Part shown: positions 17,055-26,127 of the stretch, in pieces
Layout: every line of letters starts with the position of its first letter
Numbering within the stretch: position 1 is the stretch's first letter
Assembly (NCBI GenBank): GCA_031553075.1
Contig: JAVBLX010000003.1
Location: forward strand, 1-64,000
DNA: 64,000 nucleotides
Direction: 5' to 3'
DNA from: DIGJ01 sp031553075
Lineage (GTDB): Bacteria > Bacillota > Clostridia > Lachnospirales > Lachnospiraceae
Made by a program: the position numbers and the translations under genes
Notes under the pieces: model-generated
Told to the model about the DNA's origin: nothing
Databases searched by the model: none
Seen by the model: only the letters and a program-made list of their open reading frames with translations

Positions 17055-17834
17055 CTAACGCTTACACCCAAAGCAAGTTAAATAGACTTCATCCATTGTC
17101 TGTTCTTTCAACCCCGCCCGAATTTCAAGCGCTGCCATTTTTCTTTCTTCATCCTCTACTTTATTTAAAACAATAATAAATCTGGTATCTTCAGAAACTC
17201 CTTTTCGAAGCCCCCGCCTGCTTACGATTATTTTTATATAATCAGCTACCGAAAGCTGATCCTCACAAGACTTTTCCAATAATGCTCCCGCCAATTCACT
17301 CCGAAAGCATACATCCTTCAGCTTTTTGCCAAGCCCGTCCATTCCCATAACGCCAATTACGACTGTCGTTTCCGGTTTGATTACTGGTTCCCATTCTCCC
17401 GGCATCTTAACCGGTAATCGCCTGGCACCATCTGCTTCTATAAGAATCGGTCGCTCCAGAACTGCTGCCTGTTGAAAAAATGCAGAACACACCCCTTCCA
17501 TTTTTCCATTACCACAAGCCTTGCCAATCCATACCACTTTATTTTCCGCCAAAAAGTTTTTCAAGGCATCAAACTCATTCCCCCCCCCATCCACTAAAAC
17601 CGACTCCTCCATAAAGGCCCATTCGTCTCCCGGACAAAACATGTGAGTCGTGGTAGTAACAACTGCCTCTCGTCCAGCTTCCAAATAGGCTCTTGCCAGT
17701 CCTTCCAGAACCGTCGTTTTTCCTCCTGCTCCCACCAAAGAAATAACCGGGGCTTTTTCATTTTGAAGCTGAAAGGTCACCAAAGGATCCTCTTCCTCTC
17801 TCCAATCCACTTCATCTGGCACAATCACCCGCAT
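17055..17834 (-). CDS. yqeC: YqeC, selenium-dependent hydroxylase accessory protein
   Basis: 259 residues with a P-loop GAGGKTT (about 36-42) and VVTTTTHMF, typical for this accessory NTPase family that always co-occurs with YqeB. It probably uses nucleotide hydrolysis in selenium delivery or cofactor insertion. GAGGGTGG precedes ATG 17834. It is the first gene of the minus-strand operon yqeC-yqeB-yedF-mobA-like-xdh and is divergent from selD; the 205-base AT-rich region between them must hold both promoters, with no operator I can identify. Confidence 0.85.
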   Translation of the reverse strand: MRVIVPDEVDWREEEDPLVTFQLQNEKAPVISLVGAGGKTTVLEGLARAYLEAGREAVVTTTTHMFCPGDEWAFMEESVLVDGGGNEFDALKNFLAENKVVWIGKACGNGKMEGVCSAFFQQAAVLERPILIEADGARRLPVKMPGEWEPVIKPETTVVIGVMGMDGLGKKLKDVCFRSELAGALLEKSCEDQLSVADYIKIIVSRRGLRKGVSEDTRFIIVLNKVEDEERKMAALEIRAGLKEQTMDEVYLTCFGCKR

Positions 17835-18039
17835 AGTCCACCCTCATTTTCATCGTGCATTCCAATCGCTGCAAATAATTTATAGCGGTTTGCACCATTT
17901 TTGAACTCACTTTACTTGATAAAATATTTATTAGTATATCACGGTTCATAAATATAATCTATAAACAAACACCGCTATTGAATTTTCGGCTAATATCCAC
18001 TAAACTATTTTAATAAATCATTTAAAAAGGAGTATCATC

Positions 18040-19080
18040 TTGGTATCAAAAAACATTTCCTTAACCAGTTTAGTTAAAACCTCTGGCTGCGCCGCAAAAT
18101 TAGGCCCCGGCGTTCTTCATGACATATTAGAAAAACTTCCCAAATTTGAAGACCCAAACCTCCTAGTGGGATTTGACACCAGCGACGATGCCTGTGTCTA
18201 CAAAATCAATGACTCCACCGTAGCCATCCAAACCGTTGACTTTTTCCCGCCAATGGTAGATGATCCTTACTATTTCGGTCAAATTGCCGCTGCCAACGCC
18301 CTAAGCGATATCTACGCCATGGGTGCAAATCCTGCTACCGCTATGAACCTGATGTGCTTCCCTTCCTGCCTGGATTTGGAAGTCCTGCAAAGCATTTTAG
18401 AAGGCGGCTATTCCAAAATAAGAGAAGCCGGAGCCATCATTGCCGGAGGCCATACCATTTCAGACCCCACCCCAAAATACGGCCTTTCCGTCACCGGCTT
18501 TGCCCATCCAGACCAAATCCTCACCAACAACAACGCCAAGCCTGGTGATTATCTTGTCCTTACCAAGCCTATCGGTATCGGTATTATGAACACTGCTGCC
18601 AAAGCAGAGCTCCTAACTCCAAACCAGATGCAATCCATCATTGAAATCATGACCACCCTGAATAAATATGCCAAAGAATCTTTAGAAGGTCTAAGCGTCC
18701 ATGCTTGTACCGATATAACCGGCTTTAGCCTGACTGGCCACAGCTATGAAATGGCTTTCGGAAGCAACGTCACCCTGGAAATACAGACTGGCTCCATCCC
18801 CAAAATAAAAGAAGCCCTGGATTACGCCTCCATGGGCATCATTCCTGAGGGAACCTATAACAATCTGGATTATTTAGCCGACAAGTTCGCCAGCAAAACC
18901 AATCTCCCGCAAAACATGAAGGACCTTCTCCTGGACCCGCAAACCTCCGGAGGACTGCTGATATCCCTCCCAGAAAAGGATGCAAAAGAATTCCTAACCC
19001 GAATGGAGCTCCATACACCCTGGACAACCATCATCGGACAGGTTACAGAAAAGAAAGAACGACCTGTAATTTATTATTAG
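18040..19080 (+). CDS. selD: Selenide, water dikinase
   Basis: Makes selenophosphate from selenide and ATP, the selenium donor. 346 residues, AIRS-type fold. Catalytic Cys17 and Lys20 are in SGCAAK, the same spacing as the E. coli C17-x-x-K20 pair; it is a Cys form, not selenocysteine. ATP/Mg motifs: GFDTSDDACVY, AIQTVDFFPP, GGHTISD, TDITGFSLTGH. The start is TTG at 18040, with AAAGGAG eight bases before it. No selA, selB or selC is in the window; here selenophosphate probably feeds the labile selenium of the hydroxylase. Confidence 0.93.
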   Translation: MVSKNISLTSLVKTSGCAAKLGPGVLHDILEKLPKFEDPNLLVGFDTSDDACVYKINDSTVAIQTVDFFPPMVDDPYYFGQIAAANALSDIYAMGANPATAMNLMCFPSCLDLEVLQSILEGGYSKIREAGAIIAGGHTISDPTPKYGLSVTGFAHPDQILTNNNAKPGDYLVLTKPIGIGIMNTAAKAELLTPNQMQSIIEIMTTLNKYAKESLEGLSVHACTDITGFSLTGHSYEMAFGSNVTLEIQTGSIPKIKEALDYASMGIIPEGTYNNLDYLADKFASKTNLPQNMKDLLLDPQTSGGLLISLPEKDAKEFLTRMELHTPWTTIIGQVTEKKERPVIYY

Positions 19081-19086
19081 GATGTA

Positions 19087-19118
19087 AAAACGGAACTCAC
19101 TTCTGAGTTCCGTTTTTT
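19087..19118 (+). terminator. Intrinsic terminator of selD
   Basis: AACGGAACTC/GAGTTCCGTT stem with a six-base loop followed by a T-tract. Confidence 0.9.
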
Positions 19119-19217
19119 AAAGTGCAGATCTGTCATTAAAGCTACTTTTGCTCACCCGATTATTTCTTAGTTGATTGCATATTCTTCCATCAAGTAACAC
19201 GAGCCAAAGGGGCAATC

Positions 19218-20519
19218 CTACTCTATTTCCAGCAATTTTACCGCATCAATATAAGCCTCCATTCCTTCTGCCACCTTCTTAGCTTCCTTCATAGCCAACA
19301 CCACTGTTGCCGGTCTATGAACTACATCCCCTCCGGCAAATACTCCTTTTCTAGTCGTCATACCATAAGGCCGTTCCTTGGTAATCACATATCCGCTTTC
19401 GTCCACCTCAATCCCAGAAGTCGTCGACACAATCCGATTCGCCGGACGAGAACCCACCGCAAGAAATATCACTTCCGCTTCAATCACTTTCTCTCCCTCT
19501 GGAGATTTCACCTTCAAACCAGTAACTTTATTGTGTTCTCCAACATATTCTGCCGGTTCACACTCCCAGTAAAACTGAACGCCATCAGAAACCGCTCCTT
19601 CATATTCCGCCTTTAATGCCGTCATGGTCTCCAACACCCCACGATAAATCACCGTTACCTCTTTTGCCCCCATACGCACCGCCGAACGGGCTGCATCCAT
19701 GGCAACATTTCCACCACCTATCACCAGTACCCGGTCTCCTGCTTTCATAGGCACCTCTTTCCGTTCCACCTGGTGATTATTAAATAATGCAATCATCCGC
19801 AAAAGATACGAAGACTGCACCACGCCCTCCATATCTTTTCCCGGCAGATCCAATTCTCTTGCTACCGCCGTTCCAGAGCCAATAAAGATTCCATCGAAGC
19901 CCGCTGCAAACAATTCATCCACATTGAAGTCCTTGCCTGCCGTCTTATTGGTTTCAAAGGTAACCCCCTGTGCCTCGATCTGCTTAATCTCCCGTCGAAC
20001 CACATCCTTTGGCAGTCTGAACGCCGGTATTCCATAAAGGAGTACACCCCCTGGCTCTGGGAGCGCTTCATATACGGTAACAGAAAAGCCTTCTTTTGCT
20101 AAATCTCCTGCCACGGTAAGACCTGCCGGTCCCGAACCGATTACCGCAACCTTTCCTCTGGTCTTAGGTCTTATCTTTTCCTGTACCAGCTTCGTATCAA
20201 AAGCGAAATCCGCCACAAATTGCTCCAGCATACCAATTTTAATCGGTTCTCCCTTTTTCGCTAAAACACAATTCCCTTCACACTGAAGTTCATGAGGACA
20301 CACTCTTCCACAAACTGCGGGGAGATTGCTCTTCGCCGCAAGATATTCCCGGGCCTCTCCAAAGTTTCCCTTTGATACTGCATGGATAAATTCGGGTATA
20401 TTATTGGTTATGGGGCATCCGGTCTTACAAGTAGGATTCTTGCAATTCAAGCATCGTTTTGCCTCCTTGATTGCCTCTTTCATCGTCATTATTTCTAATT
20501 CCTGATTTTGATTCTCCAC
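19218..20519 (-). CDS. gltA: GltA-like NADPH flavoprotein oxidoreductase
   Basis: 433 residues: N-terminal Fe-S region with Cys clusters CLNCKNPTCKTGC (about 18-30) and VCGRVCPHELQCEGNC (about 70-85), FAD site GSGPAGLTVAGDLA, then NADPH site GGGNVAMDAARSA and a C-terminal GGDVVHRPATVV. This is the small-subunit/homotetrameric glutamate synthase family, but no large glutamate synthase subunit is near. In selenium hydroxylase loci such proteins are common, so it may be the electron carrier the FAD-less hydroxylase needs (inference). It is expressed from the 360-base region upstream. Confidence 0.8.
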   Translation of the reverse strand: MENQNQELEIMTMKEAIKEAKRCLNCKNPTCKTGCPITNNIPEFIHAVSKGNFGEAREYLAAKSNLPAVCGRVCPHELQCEGNCVLAKKGEPIKIGMLEQFVADFAFDTKLVQEKIRPKTRGKVAVIGSGPAGLTVAGDLAKEGFSVTVYEALPEPGGVLLYGIPAFRLPKDVVRREIKQIEAQGVTFETNKTAGKDFNVDELFAAGFDGIFIGSGTAVARELDLPGKDMEGVVQSSYLLRMIALFNNHQVERKEVPMKAGDRVLVIGGGNVAMDAARSAVRMGAKEVTVIYRGVLETMTALKAEYEGAVSDGVQFYWECEPAEYVGEHNKVTGLKVKSPEGEKVIEAEVIFLAVGSRPANRIVSTTSGIEVDESGYVITKERPYGMTTRKGVFAGGDVVHRPATVVLAMKEAKKVAEGMEAYIDAVKLLEIE

Positions 20520-20574
20520 CAGACTATCCTCCTGAATTTTTTTCTTCTTTGTTAAATCAAATCATTTCTGGTGT

Positions 20575-20635
20575 ATCAGATTCTAAATAACTGGGCCAAT
20601 CAGACAGCGAATGGTCCGGTTATCTAGAATCTGAT
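20575..20635. promoter_or_regulatory. Long imperfect hairpin upstream of gltA-like gene
   Basis: Arms ATCAGATTCTAAATAACTGG and a mirror arm with about 18 of 20 pairs enclose GCCA...TGG. It lies about 55 bases before the gltA-like start, inside its leader. It may be a regulatory RNA hairpin or operator. The rest of the 20520-20880 intergenic region shows nothing else I can name. Confidence 0.4.
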
Positions 20636-20883
20636 GCACTCGATTATATTATAGCATCACATTATATATTGTAACATCTCTCGAAGCATCAGAAACATGA
20701 ATGACCCATCCAAATTATGGTATTTTTCACTCCATTGAAGCAATTCCATCTTCCCTTGCTTTCGCTCCAAATAATTTCATCTTCCTATGCCTGTGCTCAA
20801 CAGTAGCTTCCTCATTTTAAAGCAAAAAAGATGACGCACCTCCCGGCACATTACCGAAAAAATACGTCATCTCCAAATTCGTA

Positions 20884-21243
20884 TTATTTATTAGCAACTG
20901 TCTTTACAACATTCAACAAAACTTCCTCATCAAATGGCTTGGTTATAAAATCAGCGGCACCCAGACGAATTGCTTCGACATATTTGCTTCGCTGTCCTGC
21001 TGCCGTAACCATAATTACCTTTGCTTCCGGAAATTCCCTTTTAATTTTATGTAAGGCCCCAATTCCATCCAGCACAGGCATGGTAATATCCAATGTCAAA
21101 ATATCCGGCTGCAGCTCTTTATACAATCGATAAGCTTCTTCACCATCAACGGCCTCGCCTACGATAGTATAATTTTCTTTTTCCAGCAGCGTACGGACCA
21201 TTCTTCTGGCTGTTCGTGAATCATCTGCGATCAATATGTTCAT
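20884..21243 (-). CDS. Single-domain CheY-like response regulator
   Basis: 119 residues, receiver domain only: acidic pair DD at 6-7, phospho-acceptor Asp in LTLDITMP (about 55), Thr in VTAAG, and Lys in TKPF. It starts 15 bases after the stop of the CheX-like gene, so they are an operon. Likely role: phosphorylation-state signal dephosphorylated or sensed by the neighbouring CheX-like domain protein. No flagellar or Che genes are visible nearby. Confidence 0.88.
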   Translation of the reverse strand: MNILIADDSRTARRMVRTLLEKENYTIVGEAVDGEEAYRLYKELQPDILTLDITMPVLDGIGALHKIKREFPEAKVIMVTAAGQRSKYVEAIRLGAADFITKPFDEEVLLNVVKTVANK

Positions 21244-21258
21244 GACAAACCTCCTCCT

Positions 21259-22188
21259 TTATTTCCCAACATTTTGGGATGCTTCATCCAAACACAACAC
21301 CAGGTCAACTCTTTTCCCGTTGGTGTAAATAGGAAGCATATACATGTTATCATGATCCATTACCATGTGGAAAAAATATTCCTGTGGCTTCATATCTAAT
21401 TTGAGATATTCCATTTCGGGATAGCTGACATACAGACCATCTACGCAGTTTAAAAACTCTCCCACGGCATCTAATGCATCTTCATTTACATCAACAAAAT
21501 CTTCTTTTCCAAAGTTTCTGGCCACCTCCAGCAAACCATCTGGCGAATCAGAAGAACCCAGCCCGATATGATAAGGTGCTTTGCCCACAACCGCCTGTGT
21601 TGCCAGGTATCTGCCCCGATAGGTTGAAATCTTCACGGGTCTGTCTATGTAAATATCCGTACTTACAAAACGAATCAGATTTCTGAGCGCAAGGGCAACC
21701 AGCTCCTTCATGCCAATTAAGTCCTTAAACATACCATATCTGGAATCAAATTCGTTGATATTTAAGAAGGCATGTGAAATCTTTGTAATATTATCACTTT
21801 CAATTGCTTCAATCTCTTCTCGTGTATACCCGTAATCTTCAATGAGTTCTTCTACTACCTCATCTAATTGTACCAAAGACATGTAACCCTTTTCTACAAG
21901 CAGCTGCTTAAACAGGGCATCCGACTGTTTTTGCCGACTTAGTAATACGTCCACCTGTTCCTTTGTCAACAAGCCCTGTTTAATTGCAATCTCTCCGAAA
22001 TACTTATCTTCTTTCCTTTGCAAATCGTTGATTTTCTGCGCTTCCTTTTCTGTAATAAAACCTTCCTTTACAGCCAAGAAGCCCAGCTTAATCATTTCAC
22101 TTTTTTTAGCTTCCAGTACCTCCTGCAACCGTTCTGGCGAAAGACGTTTGGTTTTTACCAGATATTTTCCCATAAATTGTTCGTACAT
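21259..22188 (-). CDS. CheX-like domain protein
   Basis: 309 residues. The N-terminal half contains two repeated segments of the GFLAVKEGFITEKEA / GEIAIKQGLLTKEQVD kind (about 25-100), resembling the short helical repeats in type II secretion/GspE N-domains. The C-terminal half (about 150-305) looks like CheX/CheC: DALDAVGEFLNCVDGL. CheX proteins are CheY phosphatases, and a CheY-like protein follows. Start MYEQFMGKY at 22188 is chosen because GGAGG precedes it; the longer frame to 22338 has no homology. Exact pathway unknown. Confidence 0.7.
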   Translation of the reverse strand: MYEQFMGKYLVKTKRLSPERLQEVLEAKKSEMIKLGFLAVKEGFITEKEAQKINDLQRKEDKYFGEIAIKQGLLTKEQVDVLLSRQKQSDALFKQLLVEKGYMSLVQLDEVVEELIEDYGYTREEIEAIESDNITKISHAFLNINEFDSRYGMFKDLIGMKELVALALRNLIRFVSTDIYIDRPVKISTYRGRYLATQAVVGKAPYHIGLGSSDSPDGLLEVARNFGKEDFVDVNEDALDAVGEFLNCVDGLYVSYPEMEYLKLDMKPQEYFFHMVMDHDNMYMLPIYTNGKRVDLVLCLDEASQNVGK

Positions 22189-22369
22189 TATGCACCTCCA
22201 ATGAAACCTTCCCAATAATATTCCTATACCTCTATTGTATTTTCTATTTGACAGACTGTCAAGGAAATCCCTTCTTAAACTGTGACATTTTTCGACATTT
22301 AGACATATCTTATAGTAGTGGAACACTTTCCACTGCATTTTTTCAGAAAACTATATGGAGGAATGATTT

Positions 22370-22972
22370 ATGTATGACTATAATCCAAACCAATATGAAA
22401 ATTTTGGTCAAAACACCGCTGCAAATGAAAATATTGTTCCAGACCCAGCTGAAGGGTTTAATCAAAATACGTATCCAAATACCGCGCAAGGCGCAAACCA
22501 GAGCACAAGCCAGAACACAAGCCAGACAAACCGTGGAAACCAGGCAAACCGCGGGAATCAGACAAACCGTGGGAACCAGGCAAACCCAATGACCCCAAAC
22601 CAGGAATTTAACCAAGGTGAAAATCAGAATCTTGGACAAAACTTCAGACAACAGCTGAGACCACAGACACATGTGCACGAATTCTTAGGCAGCGTAAAGT
22701 TAGCAGAGTTGAATGAAGATCCACACAACCATCGTTTTGCCGGAGTAACCGGACCCGCAATTCCTTATGAAAGAAGCCATGTTCATCGGCTACAAACGAA
22801 TACAGATTTTTTTGAAGATCATTTTCATATGATTTGTGATGTTACTGGTCCTGCTATCTGGGTTGGGGAAAATCGTCACATCCATCTGGTTACGGGAAGG
22901 ACTACAGTACAGGATGGACATCGGCATGAGTATGTGTTTGCAACATTGATTGAAAATCCGATTGGGGATTGA
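22370..22972 (+). CDS. YmaF-like His-rich protein with Asn-rich N-terminus
   Basis: 200 residues. Residues 1-95 are low-complexity, rich in Asn, Gln and Gly, with an 18-bp tandem DNA repeat coding QTNRGN/QANRGN. From about 100 to 195, pairs of histidines recur (THVHEF, PHNHRF, SHVHRL, DHFHMI, RHIHLV, GHRHEY) as in the YmaF family. The His pattern suggests metal binding or a surface/spore-coat role; neither is shown. GGAGGA precedes the ATG. Monocistronic. Confidence 0.75.
   Translation: MYDYNPNQYENFGQNTAANENIVPDPAEGFNQNTYPNTAQGANQSTSQNTSQTNRGNQANRGNQTNRGNQANPMTPNQEFNQGENQNLGQNFRQQLRPQTHVHEFLGSVKLAELNEDPHNHRFAGVTGPAIPYERSHVHRLQTNTDFFEDHFHMICDVTGPAIWVGENRHIHLVTGRTTVQDGHRHEYVFATLIENPIGD
22523..22594 (+). 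repeat. 18-bp tandem repeat inside ymaF-like gene
   Basis: About four units of CAGRCAAACCGYGGRAAY, encoding Q(T/A)NRGN; the last unit is degenerate. Unit number could vary between strains. Confidence 0.8.
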
Positions 22973-23144
22973 GAAATTGTATTTTAAAATGGCTATGGGG
23001 CCTTTCTTTTGGCAGGTTGCGAAGTCAGGACACGCCCCAGGAAAGATCCTTATATAGCTGATAACAAAAGCAAAGACTAATTGTAAGTATCGGAATCGAT
23101 TTTAACATCAAATGCTTATAATTAGTCTTGCTTTCTGTATTGGT

Positions 23145-25094
23145 CTAAACCCGCTTCAGCACACAGCCTCCAATCGCTTCTACCAGCACCCTTTCTTCCA
23201 CCTCTCCTATACCAGAAATCCTTGCATTATCCTTATCTACCAGCACACACCACTTCCCTTCCACCGGAATCCTCACCTTTCTCCGAGAAGCATTTAAAAT
23301 AACCATGATTTCTTTTTCTTCCCCTATATAATATGCCACAACCCGTCCAGGCAGACCTTGTAAAAACACAATCGCTTCCGCCGATTCCCGGGAGAGGTCT
23401 TTCACTGCTTCCAGACTTTTCCGCACAGAAATAAGCCCTTTATAGTAATCAATCAAATCCTCAAATTCATACATTCGAGTCCAATCCAACCAGTTTATTT
23501 GCGGTGACAGGTTATAACTGTTTTCTTCTCCATATTTGGTTCTTCCCGCCTCTTCTCCTGCCTGCCAGAATGGAACGCCCTTAGAAAACTGTATGGCTAA
23601 CGCTGCCAACTTATTTCTATCTATCAGATCAGGGTTCTTTATTTGATATCTGTCATCCCCGACCCCCACCGGCAGACCACTTTTAAAAGTAGAATTTACA
23701 AGCTTATCCCACAAGGTATGATTATCGTGAGCGGAAACATAATTAATTACCCGCCCTGGGAAATTTGGCTGTGCTTCCCATTCTTCTCCAAAAAGACCTT
23801 TTATCGCTCTTTTTGCCTTTTCTTCCATTCCAGACTTCCCGTTGACAAACCCGGCCACCTTTTCTTTGTTAAACGGTCCCTTCCAGGTATCTCTGGTATC
23901 ATCATTAAACAGCAAAATTCCATCCTGTAAATTTAAAATGGCATCCTTACGAGCAAAAGAAACCCCTTCCTTTAATGGGCTTTCCCCTGCAGACCAGGGC
24001 TCACCATATAGAATCATCTTTTTTCCATAATCACCCAATGAATCCATAGCCTCCCGGATCTGGTTCATCGTCTCTGTGTCATGAAGTCCCATCAAGTCAA
24101 ACCGGAACCCATCCACATGATATTCGGTTGCCCAATAACATATGGAATCTATCATAAATTTCCGAAACATACTTCGATCACTGGCCGTGTCATTTCCACA
24201 CGCTGAACCATTGGAATAAGCCCCGTCCTTCCACTGCCGATAGTAATATCCAGGAACACTTTTCTCAAAAGGCGAATCCAGAGAATAGGTATGGTTATAA
24301 ACCACATCCATAACCACAGATAATCCTGCCTTATGCAAGGCCATCACCATTTCCTTGAATTCCTTTATTCGGGTCGCTCCATGAAAGGAATCCGTAGCAT
24401 AGGATCCTTCCGGAACATTATAAAGTAACGGATCATAACCCCAGTTAAAACTCCCTTCGGGAGTTCTTTCATCAATTGATGCATAATCCTGTGCAGGTAG
24501 CAAATGAATATGAGTAACCCCTAATTCCTTTAAATAACCAAGGCATGTCTTATGCACCCCATCTCCATTCAAAGTAGAATTCTCCTGGGTAAATGCCAAA
24601 TATTTTCCCCTGTATTCCTCTGGGATTCCAGAAGCTTTATCATTGGAAAAGTCACCAATATGTACCTCCCAGATTTCCGCCTCCTTAAGAGGATACACGA
24701 CATGCCGGTCTTCCTCCCAGCCAGCAGGGTTGGTCCGCTCCAAATCCACTACCATCGAACGAACCCCATTTACACCGCAAGCTTTTCCATAGATATCCGC
24801 CGTTTCCCTTGCTTCACCATCTACTGTAATCTCATAAGTATAGTAAGTCCCATGAAGCTCACCCTCTACCCTTAGAGAGAAGACCCCCTGTTTTCCTTTT
24901 ATCATCTCAAGTGACCTAAGGTGAACTGCATCCTTTTCCGCTTCACTTCCGGTACTGTATAAATGAAGAATTACTTCCGATGCCGTCGGAGCCCATACCT
25001 TAAATTCTGTCCCATCTTTTTGATAGCATGCTCCCAGATCCTTTCCTTCATAGTGAAATTCTTTCTCAAATTCATAACGATTAAATTGATTCAT
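23145..25094 (-). CDS. pulA: Type I pullulanase
   Basis: Cleaves alpha-1,6 bonds of pullulan/limit dextrins. 649 residues, no signal peptide, so intracellular. N-terminal CBM48-like domain (about 10-110), then GH13 barrel: pullulanase signature FNWGYDPLLYNVPEGSY, nucleophile Asp in DGFRFDLMG, acid Glu in YGEPWS, and transition-state Asp in VSAHDNHT. C-terminal beta domain after about 560. ATG 25094 with GGGAG upstream, supplied by the leader hairpin element. Probably degrades imported maltodextrins or stored glycogen. Confidence 0.93.
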   Translation of the reverse strand: MNQFNRYEFEKEFHYEGKDLGACYQKDGTEFKVWAPTASEVILHLYSTGSEAEKDAVHLRSLEMIKGKQGVFSLRVEGELHGTYYTYEITVDGEARETADIYGKACGVNGVRSMVVDLERTNPAGWEEDRHVVYPLKEAEIWEVHIGDFSNDKASGIPEEYRGKYLAFTQENSTLNGDGVHKTCLGYLKELGVTHIHLLPAQDYASIDERTPEGSFNWGYDPLLYNVPEGSYATDSFHGATRIKEFKEMVMALHKAGLSVVMDVVYNHTYSLDSPFEKSVPGYYYRQWKDGAYSNGSACGNDTASDRSMFRKFMIDSICYWATEYHVDGFRFDLMGLHDTETMNQIREAMDSLGDYGKKMILYGEPWSAGESPLKEGVSFARKDAILNLQDGILLFNDDTRDTWKGPFNKEKVAGFVNGKSGMEEKAKRAIKGLFGEEWEAQPNFPGRVINYVSAHDNHTLWDKLVNSTFKSGLPVGVGDDRYQIKNPDLIDRNKLAALAIQFSKGVPFWQAGEEAGRTKYGEENSYNLSPQINWLDWTRMYEFEDLIDYYKGLISVRKSLEAVKDLSRESAEAIVFLQGLPGRVVAYYIGEEKEIMVILNASRRKVRIPVEGKWCVLVDKDNARISGIGEVEERVLVEAIGGCVLKRV

Positions 25095-25099
25095 CTTCA

Positions 25100-25157
25100 G
25101 CTCCCATCTGCGCTCCTGCGCACCTACAAATAAGGGGGTGAAAGTTTTCTTTCACTC
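25100..25157 (-). repeat. Leader hairpin element before pulA
   Basis: Minus strand: TGAAAG/CTTTCA hairpin, then CTTATTTGTAGGTGCGCAGG and AGCGCAGATGGGAG, ending in the pulA ribosome site. The two-hairpin layout matches the copy before yqeB. Confidence 0.65.
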
Positions 25158-25160
25158 TTA

Positions 25161-25190
25161 GCTCCCATCTGCCCGCTCTGGCACTTGTTT
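25161..25190 (-). repeat. Second leader hairpin element upstream of pulA
   Basis: Minus strand: ACAAGTGCCAGAGCGGGCAG then ATGGGAGC, the same block as the ribosome-site copies but here about 65 bases from the pulA start, with no ORF directly after it. Tandem with 25100-25157. Confidence 0.5.
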
Positions 25191-25336
25191 TATGATTTAA
25201 GGGTCCAAGACCCCTTCCCACCTTTTTGTTGGAAAGAGGCTTTGAACCCTTAATTACTTCCTGAAATAATACCAGCTTTTGCTCCTATGAATGCTTTCGC
25301 ATTACATCTTATTCACATGTACTCCTTCTAAGCCTA

Positions 25337-25489
25337 TTAACTATCCCTATGTTTCCTGATAATATCCATGTATCTTTGCTGGGATGCCTTCATCTCAGGG
25401 TCTTCTTCAACCTGATTTATGTCATCGTCCATTTCCAGTTCTGCCAACAAATCCACTAAATCATCATCATTAAAAAAATTATCCATCAT
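25337..25489 (-). CDS. Small acidic protein downstream of MarR gene
   Basis: 50 residues beginning MMDNFFNDDDLVDLLAELEM, very acidic in the first half and basic at the end (QQRYMDIIRKHRDS). GGAGG lies five bases before the ATG and the gene begins 26 bases after the MarR stop, so it is probably co-transcribed with it. No family recognised. The ordered ribosome site and biased composition support a real gene. Confidence 0.6.
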   Translation of the reverse strand: MMDNFFNDDDLVDLLAELEMDDDINQVEEDPEMKASQQRYMDIIRKHRDS

Positions 25490-25515
25490 TTCTACCTCCA
25501 TGTCGTCCATTCTTA

Positions 25516-25953
25516 TTAATCGTATCTTCTAAAATAACGGCTCAAATTGGTCAGTGCTCCAACCAGAACTTTGGTTTCCTCTTCTCCCAAGCCTTCCAGC
25601 ACAGCATCTACCATCTCCTGATGAAACTTCGTATGATGTTCAAATGCCTCCCTGCCAAGCTCAGTTAATGAAATTAGAACCACTCTGCGGTCTTCTTCAC
25701 TTCGTATACGGTTTACATAACCTTTTTTAACCAAATTATTAATCGCTATGGTCAATGTTCCTACCGTAACCCGCAATGCTTTGGCTACCGTGGACATATT
25801 CTTGGAGTCTTCCTTGCCGATGGCTTCAATGATGTGCATATCATTATTTGATATATTGGTAAACTTTCCCGTAATCAGGGATTTTTGTTCCATTTCCATT
25901 ATTTCGTTGAAAAGTTTTACTAAAACATCATTTACAGTTTCATATGCATTCAT
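25516..25953 (-). CDS. MarR-family transcriptional regulator
   Basis: 145 residues from ATG 25953 (AAGGTGG upstream; the frame extends further but lacks homology). Winged-helix core about 45-110: MSTVAKALRVTVGTLTIAINNLVKKGYVNRIRSEEDRRVV is the recognition helix plus wing. It probably represses an efflux or lipid gene. The neighbour upstream is not divergent, so the target is not obvious from position; FabT-type fatty-acid regulation is one possibility. Confidence 0.85.
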   Translation of the reverse strand: MNAYETVNDVLVKLFNEIMEMEQKSLITGKFTNISNNDMHIIEAIGKEDSKNMSTVAKALRVTVGTLTIAINNLVKKGYVNRIRSEEDRRVVLISLTELGREAFEHHTKFHQEMVDAVLEGLGEEETKVLVGALTNLSRYFRRYD

Positions 25954-26127
25954 TTTCACACCACCTTCTCTCCATACCTCTCTAGTATACACGATTTTTA
26001 TCACTACGCAAATAGGGGAAATCAAAATTTTTGATTTCCCCTTAATTTGAATCTATTTTTGTCTGATCTATTATCTTTAACTAAGCTTTTCAGTAATCTG
26101 CCTTCCTCTCCTCCGACATCACCATTA

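Noticed and set aside
18040..19080. SelD as a selenoprotein or as evidence for selenocysteine decoding
   Set aside because: Residue 17 is a plain TGC cysteine, there is no in-frame TGA, and no selA/selB/selC is in the window.
20575..20635. Purine, molybdenum-cofactor or other known riboswitch
   Set aside because: None of the conserved core sequences of those classes could be found around the hairpin.
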